Shown: positions 55,655 to 63,303 of the stretch, in pieces
Layout of the letters: each line of letters opens with the position of its first letter
Position numbering within the stretch: position 1 is the stretch's first letter
NCBI RefSeq assembly: GCF_020618475.1
Contig: NZ_CP085335.1
Coordinates: 1,984,001-2,048,000, forward strand
Reading direction: 5' to 3'
Length of the DNA stretch: 64,000 nt
Source: Haladaptatus halobius
Lineage (GTDB): Archaea > Halobacteriota > Halobacteria > Halobacteriales > Haladaptataceae
Program-made: the position numbers and the translations under genes
Notes under the pieces: generated by a model
The model's database searches: none
What the model saw: the letters and a program-made list of their open reading frames with translations, nothing else
What the model was told of the DNA's origin: nothing

Positions 55655-56558
55655 ACCGGTCGACGAACTGGCGGACGAGTACGACGACATCGTCGGCGGC
55701 CGCGACCGCTTTCTTTGGCAGTGGATTTACACACATTTCCCCTCGTTCACCTTGTCGTGCGGTCCGTCGGCGCACGCCGAGACGGTTCGAGCGCAGAAGA
55801 CGATCCTCACGATGTTCGTGATGCTCTTGGACAACCTCGCGGAGGTGGGGCACGACCGGGATACGTTCGAGGAAGCGTGCCAGATACCGTATCGCGCCGA
55901 GACGGTGAATCTCGACCGCGACAGCCTAGACGCCGACCAACTCCGGTTCATCCAGCGAGTCTGGGACGCCTTCGAGCGCGGCATCGAAGACGCGCCGGAG
56001 CACGACGAGTACAGGGATATCTTCGACTGCGACCTCCGACAGACGCTCACCGCCATCGATTACTCCTGCGTCCTCAACGACCACGTCGAGATGGCGAACA
56101 TGGCCGAAATCGAGCATTACGACCCCCACAACATGCTCATGTTCCCCTACGCGGACATCGACCTGATGTACTCCCCGGCGTTCGACCCCGACGACCTCGC
56201 TACGCTCCGCTCCGTCATCTAGGAACTGCAGCGGATGGCGTGAATCGGAAACTGGACGACGACGTGGGAGCGCGAACTTTCCGAAAGCGACTACACCGCC
56301 GGGCCGGTCGTCTACGCGCTGGAAAACGACTTCGTCTCGCCGGACGACCTCGACCAGGACGACGAGGACGCCATCGCGCGGGTGACGGCGACCATCGAAG
56401 ACAACGATATCGAAGACCGATTCATCGCCGAGTGGCACCGGCGGTACGACGCGGTCAGAAACCGAGAGGAGCGAACGGACAGCGTCGATATCGGCTCGCT
56501 CGGCGACAGGATGCGGACGGTGCTCGCGTATCAGCTCGCCGCGCGGGGACTGAAGTAG
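55655..56558 (+). pseudogene. Terpene-synthase-like protein, 5' truncated with two nonsense codons
   Basis: A frame runs EPVDELADEYDDIVGGRDRFLWQWIY through LATLRSVI, then TAG (56220-56222), ELQRMA, TGA (56241-56243), then IGNWTTTWERELSESDYTAGPVVYAL to a normal TAG at 56556. TGG and CGA as the original codons would restore a continuous protein. LLDNLAE (about 55824-55844) resembles the acidic motif and NWTTTWERE (56250-56276; N, T at +4, E at +8) the NSE/DTE motif of class I terpene cyclases. That assignment is inference. The N-terminus is missing at the junction with the kinase fragment. Confidence 0.55.
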
Positions 56559-56682
56559 TCCGCTGTCTCGCGCCGTTTTTGGTCGGAGTTCGAATTTCCC
56601 CTATAACGTACTCGATGGGCTTCGTAGCCCCGGTACGCCGACTTTGGAATCCAGTCGAGGAACTGTTATAAAGTAGATAACG

Positions 56683-57582
56683 CTATACCAAATCCGGCCG
56701 TTCGGTGTGAGCGAGACGAGCGGTGGCGGAGTAGCGATAGCTAGCGCTCGGACACAGCCACTCTCCATCGACGCCAGTATCCTGAAACTCACCCAGCGCC
56801 ACGTCGAGGTAAAGCATCACGACGACGCCGAGCATCATCCCGAGGGTCGCCGCGCGCTCGTTTCCGCGGGCGTGGGTCTCGGGAACTATCTCGTCGCTGA
56901 TGACGAACAGCATGCCGCCCGCCGCGAAGCCCATCGCGTACGGGAGGAGTGGCATCGCCACCTGCACCGCGAAGGCTCCGAACACGGCGAGCGGAATTTC
57001 GACGAGTCCGGCCCGGATGCCCGCGACTGCGGCGTAAAAGAGCGACCCGAAACCGGCGTTGCGCGCGGCGACGGCGACGGCCAGCCTCTCCGGAACGTTC
57101 TGGATGCCGATGGCGAGCGTCAACGCGAGCGCGTCGCCGAGGTTGCCCGCCCCGAAACCGACGCCGACGGCGAGTCCTTCGGGCATGTTGTGGAGCGTGA
57201 TGGCGACGATGAAGAGGAGCACGGAGGCGGTTCGAGGGTCGGTCGAACCGTTCTCGCGGACGTCGCCGGTGATGACGACGTGGACGTGCGGAACCCACTG
57301 GTCGGCGCGGTCTAACACGAAGACGCCGAGGGAGAGTCCGACGATGACCGGGACGACGCCGCCGGCTTCGATGCCGGGGAGGATGAGACTGGTGAAACTC
57401 GCGGAGAGCATCACGCCGGCGGCGAACCCCAGCGCGGAATCGAGCGCGCGCTCGGAGGGGTTCGTCCAGAGGAGGACGAGGAGGGCGCCGAGTGTGTTGA
57501 GCGCCGCGATGATGATACCCCCGACCAGGCCCCACACGACGCGATTTTGCCCGACCAATCTGACGAACAGGTCTTCCACCAT
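56683..57582 (-). CDS. ZIP family metal transporter with run-on C-terminus
   Basis: 299 residues from the ATG at 57582. GufA-type ZIP: eight membrane segments, ITLHNMPEGLAVGVGFG (metal-binding HNxPEG) and the second half IGIQNVPERLAVAVAARNAG, where the expected Gly of PEG is Arg (AGG). Normal homology ends at MLYLDVALG. The last 36 or so residues (EFQDTGVDGEW and on) look like translated intergenic DNA; one extra G at 56792-56794 (CCC on the plus strand) would bring in a TGA right after ALG. Either a recent stop loss or an assembly error. Confidence 0.82.
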   Translation of the reverse strand: MVEDLFVRLVGQNRVVWGLVGGIIIAALNTLGALLVLLWTNPSERALDSALGFAAGVMLSASFTSLILPGIEAGGVVPVIVGLSLGVFVLDRADQWVPHVHVVITGDVRENGSTDPRTASVLLFIVAITLHNMPEGLAVGVGFGAGNLGDALALTLAIGIQNVPERLAVAVAARNAGFGSLFYAAVAGIRAGLVEIPLAVFGAFAVQVAMPLLPYAMGFAAGGMLFVISDEIVPETHARGNERAATLGMMLGVVVMLYLDVALGEFQDTGVDGEWLCPSASYRYSATARLAHTERPDLV

Positions 57583-57728
57583 ATCGGGGTTACGCTGGGA
57601 GACGAATCGCGGGGACAAAAATCCGGCGTCGGACGGATGTTCTCGTTCTGAAACCGGTGAACTGGAACCGACGAACCGCCGAGTCGGTGAACCGAGCTTT
57701 ATGTCGTTCGTCGTCGTTGTGAAACCCG

Positions 57729-58646
57729 ATGACGAACACTGGGGCGCGCGGACTGTCACGCCTGCGCTACGCGAAAAACGACGCCGATTTCGAGAGCGAC
57801 GGGACGCGGTGCGCCGGGTGGCTGTACACGCCGGAGGGCGTCTCGAATCCGCCCGTCGTCCTGATGGCACCGGGGTTCGCCGGGGAGCGAACCTTCGGCC
57901 TGCCGGCCATCGCCGAACGGTTCGTCGCCCGCGGATTCGCCGTCTTCCTGTTCGACTACCGGGACTTCGGCGATAGCGACGGCGAGCCACGAAACCTCGT
58001 GAGCCCTACCCGGCACGTCGCCGATTGGGAAGCCGCCATCGACCACGTCCGGGGACTCGACGCCGTCGACCGCCGGAGGATAGCGCTCTGGGGCACGTCG
58101 TACAGCGGCGGACACGTTATCGAGGCAGCGGCGAACGACCATAGAATCGACGCCGTCGTCGCACAAATCCCCTTCGTGGACGGCCGGGCGGTAACCCGCA
58201 AGGCGGGCGTCAAAAAGGCGCTGAAAGGAACGATTGCCGGATTGCGCGACCTCGTCCGGAAGTACACCTTTCGAGACCCCTACACCGTGCCGATCGTAGG
58301 CGACCCGGACGAATTCGCCGTGATAAACGCGCCGGGTGCGAAAGCCGGGATGAAGCGCATCGTTCCCGACCCGCCTACGTGGAAGAACGAAATTCCGGCG
58401 CGCGTGTTCCTCAGCATCCCGTTCTACCGCCCGCTGTCGGTCGTCGAGGAGGTGACCTGTCCGATGCTCTTTCTGGCGGGGCGAGACGACGATATCGTCC
58501 CCGCGTCGCCCGTCGAGGAGGCCGCTGATCGCGCCGACGCGACGTACATTGAAATGCCGATCGATCATTTCGACGTGTACGATTTCGAGTCGGCGGACGC
58601 GGTAGGATACGAGACGGCCTTTCTCGACCGACATTTGCGCGAGTAG
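57729..58646 (+). CDS. Alpha/beta hydrolase (dienelactone-hydrolase/acetyl-esterase-like)
   Basis: 305 residues. VVLMAPGFAGERTFGLPAIAERFVARGFAVFLFDYRDFGDSDGEPR is the canonical first half. The nucleophile is in GTSYSGG, the acid probably in LAGRDDDIVP, and the base in PIDHFDVY. A helical lid lies at about 165-215. Likely an intracellular esterase or peptidase-like hydrolase; substrate unknown. Confidence 0.88.
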   Translation: MTNTGARGLSRLRYAKNDADFESDGTRCAGWLYTPEGVSNPPVVLMAPGFAGERTFGLPAIAERFVARGFAVFLFDYRDFGDSDGEPRNLVSPTRHVADWEAAIDHVRGLDAVDRRRIALWGTSYSGGHVIEAAANDHRIDAVVAQIPFVDGRAVTRKAGVKKALKGTIAGLRDLVRKYTFRDPYTVPIVGDPDEFAVINAPGAKAGMKRIVPDPPTWKNEIPARVFLSIPFYRPLSVVEEVTCPMLFLAGRDDDIVPASPVEEAADRADATYIEMPIDHFDVYDFESADAVGYETAFLDRHLRE

Positions 58647-58722
58647 GTATATTTCTTCTGAGAATCAGAGAATCAATATAGCTAGCTTTATTCGTCATCT
58701 GTTTATATTACATTATCATAGA

Positions 58723-59106
58723 ATGATTAAAGCGTCTGATGAGCGAAGTAGCGTGCTCTCGCTCGACGAGATCTTCGACGTGCTCGTCTCCCCGCGTCGG
58801 CGAAAGGCACTGTACGTCCTCTACGAGCGGTCAAAACCGGTCGGCGTCGACGACCTCGCCGCAGCGGTGGCGGCAGAGATGGAGGTGGACGCGGATCGGC
58901 TGGGTCGAATCGCCATCTCCCTCGACCACACGCACCTTCCGAAACTCGAACAGGCGCGACTGGTGAGTTACGACCGGAAGACGGGAGCCGTCGAACTGAA
59001 CACCGTTCCGTGCCAGTTTAAACGCTATCTCCGATACGCGGCCGAAGACGACGAACTGTCGCAGGGGGAAGACGTGGTCGACCTGAACGACGCGAAAGCT
59101 CAGTAG
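58723..59106 (+). CDS. Winged-helix protein (DUF7344-like)
   Basis: 127 residues. SLDEIFDVLVSPRRRKALYVLYE is the standard opening of the large haloarchaeal DUF7344 family of wHTH proteins, followed by DLAAAVAAEMEVDAD, ISLDHTHLPKLEQARLVSYDRKTGAVEL. Probable DNA-binding regulator. AT-rich upstream DNA (GTTTATATTACATTATC, 58701-58717) holds the promoter. Ends overlapping the convergent gene by 7 bases. Confidence 0.85.
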   Translation: MIKASDERSSVLSLDEIFDVLVSPRRRKALYVLYERSKPVGVDDLAAAVAAEMEVDADRLGRIAISLDHTHLPKLEQARLVSYDRKTGAVELNTVPCQFKRYLRYAAEDDELSQGEDVVDLNDAKAQ

Positions 59107-59567
59107 AGTCCCCCGAGGAACCACGCTCCCCCACAGAGTATCGAACCGCCGACGAACAGGAGATAATTCGTCCTCGCATCGCTCGAAAGCGTCAGGTCGA
59201 GCGTGTAGTGTCTGGTGGAGAGGGGCCAGAGCGGCCGGATTCCCATCGGCGTGAGCACGTCCGCGAGGAGATGGGAGACGATCGCGAGCGACCCTACTAG
59301 CGCACCGAATCCGGCGAACCAGAGCCCGGCGAGGAGTCCGCCGACGACCCCGGCGACGAGACCGACGGCCACCGCGAAGGCGAGCGAGTGGGTCGGCCCT
59401 CGGTGACGCACTCGCCCCGTCTTCGAATCGAGATCGGGAAGCATCGTCAGCGCGAGGAGGACGACCCCGCCGACGAGCGCGCGATCGGCCAGTCCCCTCG
59501 CGACCAGCAGGAAACCGATCGGCGAGTAGAGTGCGAGCGCCACCCCGTAGTGGCCCGGACGATACAT
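59100..59567 (-). CDS. YdjM-like membrane-bound predicted metal-dependent hydrolase
   Basis: 155 residues, four membrane segments. HYGVALALYSPIGFLLVA, TMLPDLDSKTGRVRHRGPTHSLAFAV and GSLAIVSHLLADVLTPMGIRPLWP carry the HRGxTHS and SHLxxD motifs more faithfully than the longer paralogue at 47694. Function unsettled in the family. Confidence 0.88.
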   Translation of the reverse strand: MYRPGHYGVALALYSPIGFLLVARGLADRALVGGVVLLALTMLPDLDSKTGRVRHRGPTHSLAFAVAVGLVAGVVGGLLAGLWFAGFGALVGSLAIVSHLLADVLTPMGIRPLWPLSTRHYTLDLTLSSDARTNYLLFVGGSILCGGAWFLGGLY

Positions 59568-59651
59568 GGTTCTACTTGGAGTTGCGCGCGGTTAACCGCG
59601 GCGGAAGTCGGGACGGAAACCGGTTTCACGCACCCGCCCCTTGCTCCCGGC

Positions 59652-60344
59652 ATGGACGAACTGACGGTCGTCGTCACGGGTGGCACGCGAGGAATCGGGA
59701 AGCAGGCCGCACGCGCGTTCGCGGGTGAGGGCGCGAACGTGGCACTCTGCGGGCGCGACGCGGACGCAGTCGAAGCGACCGTCGCGGACGTCGAGTCGAC
59801 GGGGGGAGACGCGACGGGACTCCGGGCCGACGTGCGCGACGAGTTCGACGTGGAGCGCCTGATGGAGACCGCCGCCCGGTTCGGCGGTGACGGCATCGAC
59901 GTGGTGGTGGCGAACGCCGGCGTCTACCACGGAACGCCCGGTCGGACGCCGCTCACGGCCGAATCGTACGCCGCCTTCGACGACACGTTTCGAGTCAACT
60001 GCCGCGGAGTGTACGCGACGATTCGGGAGGCCCTCCCGCACCTCGCGGACGACGGGCGGGTGCTGGTGACGACCGGCGGGGTCGGACATCAGTCGAAGGC
60101 GGGCTACGGTTCCTACGCGGTGTCGAAAGCCGGAGCCGAGGCGCTGGTGCGCGGCTTCTCGGCGGAACTCGACCGGACGGTCGCGGGCGTTGACCCCGGC
60201 ACGGTCGCCACCGGGATGACGGACGGAGAGGGGCGCGACCCGGAGGACGTTGCCGGGCTGTTCGTCTGGGCCGCGACGGAGGCGACGGAAATCGACGGGG
60301 ACATCGTCGGGGTGAAACGGTGGCGACGGGCGACGAGCGAGTGA
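59652..60344 (+). CDS. Short-chain dehydrogenase/reductase
   Basis: 230 residues from the ATG at 59652. TGGTRGIGK binds the cofactor, NAGVYHG is the NNAG-type motif, VTTGGVGHQSKAGYGSYAVSKAG holds Ser/Tyr/Lys (YxxxK) although the Ser position is Gly or Thr rich. VDPGTVATGMT follows. Substrate unknown. Confidence 0.86.
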   Translation: MDELTVVVTGGTRGIGKQAARAFAGEGANVALCGRDADAVEATVADVESTGGDATGLRADVRDEFDVERLMETAARFGGDGIDVVVANAGVYHGTPGRTPLTAESYAAFDDTFRVNCRGVYATIREALPHLADDGRVLVTTGGVGHQSKAGYGSYAVSKAGAEALVRGFSAELDRTVAGVDPGTVATGMTDGEGRDPEDVAGLFVWAATEATEIDGDIVGVKRWRRATSE

Positions 60345-60522
60345 ATTTCACGCTCCGCGTCGGACAGTCGTCGTTCGTAAAAGTACCGCGTTCGTCTGGA
60401 GCCGAAACGTTAAGTCAGCCCTATGAGAAGTGGGCGTACATCTGGATGGCGAGCGAAGATACGGAACGCTTCCGTGTGGCCGATTGCCCGATGATCGTGG
60501 TCGAAGTCGACTCGCTCGACGG

Positions 60523-61038
60523 ATGAGCGGTCTCACCGAGACGGCCCTCTCGTTGGTCGCGCAGTACGGCTTCGTCGCGGTGTTCGTGTTCGCGTTTCTG
60601 GAGTCCTCGATGCTGTTTCCGTTCCTGCCGAGCGAGCTCGTCCTTCCCTCGGCGGCGGCGCTGTTGGTGCATGGGCCGGTCGAATTCGCGGTGTTCGTGC
60701 TCGCGGCGACGTCGGGAACGACGGTCGGCGCGCTCGTCCCATACTACGTCGGCCACGAGGGCCACGAGGCGCTCGACCGCTACGGGCGCTACCTCCGCGT
60801 TTCGGAGCGCGAATCGGATCGCGCGCGTCGCTGGTTCAGACGATGGGGCGAACACTCCGTGCTCTGGGGTCGCCTCCTCCCCGTCCTTCGCTCGGTCATC
60901 TCAATTCCCGCGGGATTCGCCGAGATGCGCCTTCGCAAGTTCGTCGTCTACACGACGGTCGGGGCGCTCCTGTTCAACGCGGCGGTCGCGGGACTGGTGT
61001 ATCTGGGTCGTGAAGACCTGCTCCACGCGTTACAGTGA
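60523..61038 (+). CDS. DedA family membrane protein
   Basis: 171 residues from the ATG at 60523. YGFVAVFVFAFLESSMLFPFLPSELVLPSAAALL, then GTTVGALVPYYVGHEGHEAL and the conserved GRLLPVLRSVISIPAGFAEMRLRKF (the DedA G/R...P.G.A motif). Shorter than bacterial DedA by about 30 residues, mainly at the C-terminus. Members affect lipid scrambling and membrane homeostasis. Confidence 0.88.
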   Translation: MSGLTETALSLVAQYGFVAVFVFAFLESSMLFPFLPSELVLPSAAALLVHGPVEFAVFVLAATSGTTVGALVPYYVGHEGHEALDRYGRYLRVSERESDRARRWFRRWGEHSVLWGRLLPVLRSVISIPAGFAEMRLRKFVVYTTVGALLFNAAVAGLVYLGREDLLHALQ

Positions 61039-61050
61039 GCTCGTACCCAC

Positions 61051-61470
61051 CTACGACGCCCCGGAAATGGAATCGTCCTCGGCCCAGCAGTTGAAATCGA
61101 CGACCATCTCGTCCGTTTCTTCGCCATCATCGTAGGAAACGACCCGGAACCGTCCGTGCGTCGGGCGCGAACCGAGGTGCTGGAAGTACGACCGACGGTC
61201 GTCGGTCGGTATCTCGTATTCGAGATTTCCCGCCAAGTCGTACACTCGGAGACGCTCCGTCGATTTCGGTGTCCCGCCGACGAGGTGGACGTGAAGGAGG
61301 GCGTCGTCGCCGTCGGGTCGAACGATAACTTCCTGGAGGATTTCGGAGTCGCCGTGTCTGACCACGCCGGCCTCGCAGTCGGCGCGCGACGATTCCGCCC
61401 GACCGGAACAGCCAGCGACCGCAGCGGTAGCGAGAGCCGTACCGGCGGCCAGTATCGCTCGTCTTGACAT
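61051..61470 (-). CDS. Hypothetical lipoprotein
   Basis: 139 residues from the ATG at 61470. MSRRAILAAGTALATAAVAGCSG is a Tat-like signal with lipobox VAGC, so the mature protein is probably lipid-anchored outside. The rest is a small beta-rich domain (ILQEVIVRPDGDDALLHVHLVGG, RLRVYDLAGNLEYEIP). Family not recognised. Confidence 0.75.
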   Translation of the reverse strand: MSRRAILAAGTALATAAVAGCSGRAESSRADCEAGVVRHGDSEILQEVIVRPDGDDALLHVHLVGGTPKSTERLRVYDLAGNLEYEIPTDDRRSYFQHLGSRPTHGRFRVVSYDDGEETDEMVVDFNCWAEDDSISGAS

Positions 61471-61576
61471 CAGGGTGGACCGGGAGGACATACGGCGGCG
61501 GACACGGCTGAGGCGCATAAGTCTTCTCGAAGAACCGGTACGTTGTGTTTTTGAGGCTCGGGCCGCTACTCGGGGT

Positions 61577-61906
61577 ATGCAATTTTGCGACGACTGCGGT
61601 TCCATGATGAAATCCATGGGGTCGAAGATGGTCTGTGCGAACGACGACTGTCAGGCGACGACCGCGAAGGACGAGGAGCGCGCGAAGCAGTTCGTCTCCA
61701 CCGAGGAGCAGGGCGATTCGGAAGTCATCGAAACCGAAGAGGGCGCAGACTTCGAAGGCAAACCCACCGCGAAGGACGTTATCTGCGACAAATGCGGTCA
61801 CGACGTGGCGTGGTACACCATCAAACAGACCGCCTCCGCCGACGAACCGCCGACGCGCTTTTTCAAGTGCAAGGAGTGCGGCTATCGCTGGCGCGAGTAC
61901 AACTGA
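61577..61906 (+). CDS. tfs: Transcription factor S (TFIIS/RPB9-like)
   Basis: 109 residues from the ATG at 61577. N-terminal zinc ribbon CDDCGSMMKSMGSKMVCANDDC and C-terminal TFIIS-type ribbon CDKCGHDVAWYTIKQTASADEPPTRFFKCKECGYRWREY with the RSADEPxTxFFxC-type acidic pair (ADEP) that reaches the polymerase active site. Rescues arrested archaeal RNA polymerase by stimulating transcript cleavage. Confidence 0.93.
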   Translation: MQFCDDCGSMMKSMGSKMVCANDDCQATTAKDEERAKQFVSTEEQGDSEVIETEEGADFEGKPTAKDVICDKCGHDVAWYTIKQTASADEPPTRFFKCKECGYRWREYN

Positions 61907-61993
61907 ACGCGCGACCCCGCGAGAAGTTTCGCCGCGATTCGGGTTCGGCTTCGAACGTCGTTACGACCGACGAAGGAAACCGCTGGTCGGTCG

Positions 61994-62410
61994 CTAGAAG
62001 AAGCGGATGCCGAGACTGAACGCCCAGTTCGACAGGCCGAGGATAGAGAGGGCGAGTGCACTGCCGGCCAGCGAGACGTTCTTCAGGAACTGCGTCATCT
62101 CGTTCTGCTGTTGTTCCTCCGGAACGGCCCAGAAGTCGTGCATCGTGAGGGCCGCGACGACGAGGAACACCGTGACGGCCGCCGCACCTAGGACGGGGAG
62201 AACGCCGGTCACGATGGCGATTCCGCCGAGGACGAGCACTGCGCCTGACCCGAGAACCGACAGCCTCGCTGCGGGAAGTCCCTTGTGCCGGGCGTAGCCG
62301 GTCATCCCCTCGGCGTCCAGGAAGTGGTTCAACCCCGTGAAAGCGATGACGCCGCCGAAGAGCACGCGGGCGACGAGTAGCACGATACCCTCGAACCCGG
62401 TAACCGCCAT
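61994..62410 (-). CDS. DoxX family membrane protein
   Basis: 138 residues, four membrane segments. VARVLFGGVIAFTGLNHFLD and YARHKGLPAARLSVLGSGAVLVLGGIAIVTG are typical of DoxX; MHDFWAVPEEQQQNEMTQFLKNVSLAGSALAL closes it. Functions vary (quinone-linked or redox stress). Divergent from the HxlR regulator, which may control it. Confidence 0.88.
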   Translation of the reverse strand: MAVTGFEGIVLLVARVLFGGVIAFTGLNHFLDAEGMTGYARHKGLPAARLSVLGSGAVLVLGGIAIVTGVLPVLGAAAVTVFLVVAALTMHDFWAVPEEQQQNEMTQFLKNVSLAGSALALSILGLSNWAFSLGIRFF

Positions 62411-62503
62411 CAGTCGTCTACCTCCATGAGCGAACCGCGTCGTTCGGTGGTCGGTACGGTCGTGTCGGAGTCGCTCTGCAAAATAAGTTTCACAACGTTA
62501 CCT

Positions 62504-62519
62504 GGTTCGTTTCAGAACC
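62504..62519. promoter_or_regulatory. Inverted repeat in the doxX/hxlR divergent promoter
   Basis: GGTTC-6 bases-GAACC ends at the edge of the hxlR TATA box (62519-62529, CTATATATAAG). A regulator bound here would block its own promoter. Inference from position only. Confidence 0.35.
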
Positions 62520-62529
62520 TATATATAAG
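62519..62529 (+). promoter_or_regulatory. TATA box for the hxlR-type gene
   Basis: CTATATATAAG, about 33-43 bases before the ATG at 62562; a short leader with GAGGTAAT follows. Confidence 0.6.
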
Positions 62530-62561
62530 TTCGGAGACAGAGGTAATAGTAGATAACATCG

Positions 62562-62900
62562 ATGCCATCGACGCTTGAACGCTTCGAGACGACGGTCGAA
62601 GAGCAGAATGCGGAGGTGTGTGCGGTCGTCGAAGCCGTCGGGCAGATCGGCTCGCAGTGGCGCCTGATCGTCCTCCACGACCTCGCCGACGGCGAACAGC
62701 GGTTCAACGAACTCAAACGCTCGACGAGCGCCAATTCGCGGACGCTGTCGCGAGTGCTCGACGATCTTCAGGACGCCGGACTCGTCGACCGACGAGTCGA
62801 AAACAAACCCCTCACCACGCACTACAGTCTCACGGAGAAGGGCTTCGCCCTGTGTCCCGTCTTCACCGACCTCGAAGAATGGGCCGATGAGTGGCTCTAG
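62562..62900 (+). CDS. HxlR-type winged-helix regulator
   Basis: 112 residues. VVEAVGQIGSQWRLIVLHDLADGEQRFNELKRSTSANSRTLSRVLDDLQDAGLVDRRVE is the complete HxlR wHTH. One Cys near the start (AEVCAVV) is at the place of the sensing Cys in redox or quinone-responsive members. The divergent doxX-like gene is the obvious candidate target. Confidence 0.9.
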   Translation: MPSTLERFETTVEEQNAEVCAVVEAVGQIGSQWRLIVLHDLADGEQRFNELKRSTSANSRTLSRVLDDLQDAGLVDRRVENKPLTTHYSLTEKGFALCPVFTDLEEWADEWL

Positions 62901-63059
62901 TTCGCCACGGGGCGGGAGAACAGTCTCGCTCGTCGGGAGAACGACGCCGGAAACCGTAGCGACGCCGATGCACCGCTCGGTAGGCGCGCGATTTGAGCGG
63001 TTTCCGGTTCGCGTGCAACTCTGCTCGAAAAAACGACCGTCGGCGACCGAATCGGCGTC

Positions 63060-63164
63060 TCAACCCTCGATGTCGGCACCGCAAGCCGGACAGACGTGGC
63101 TACCGTTGGCGTTGTTTTTCGTCCCTGTCCACCCGCACTCGGGGCACAGAAGGAGGTTCGACAT
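63060..63164 (-). CDS. 34-residue double-CxxC zinc-ribbon microprotein
   Basis: The minus-strand frame from ATG 63164 reads MSNLLLCPECGWTG, then CPACGADIEG before TGA at 63060. The two knuckles CPEC and CPAC are 16 residues apart, enough for one complete zinc ribbon in only 34 residues. Such minimal zinc fingers are common in haloarchaeal small-protein sets. It is free of overlap with any other gene. Role unknown; probably protein or nucleic acid binding. Confidence 0.7.
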   Translation of the reverse strand: MSNLLLCPECGWTGTKNNANGSHVCPACGADIEG

Positions 63165-63303
63165 CCGATTCGACCATTCGGTTCCGTCCAGTTAACGCTA
63201 CCCCCTCTCTCCACGCCGAACCGTCTCCGTCCGGAACGTACCGGGCGTTCGCAGTTTTCCCCTCAGACCGACGTTTTACGTGCCGTGACGACGACTATCC
63301 GGT

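Noticed and set aside
60446..60526. 26-codon frame ending in an ATGA overlap with the DedA start
   Set aside because: The overlap suggests coupling, but the frame is very short and could be chance. Not enough evidence to call it.
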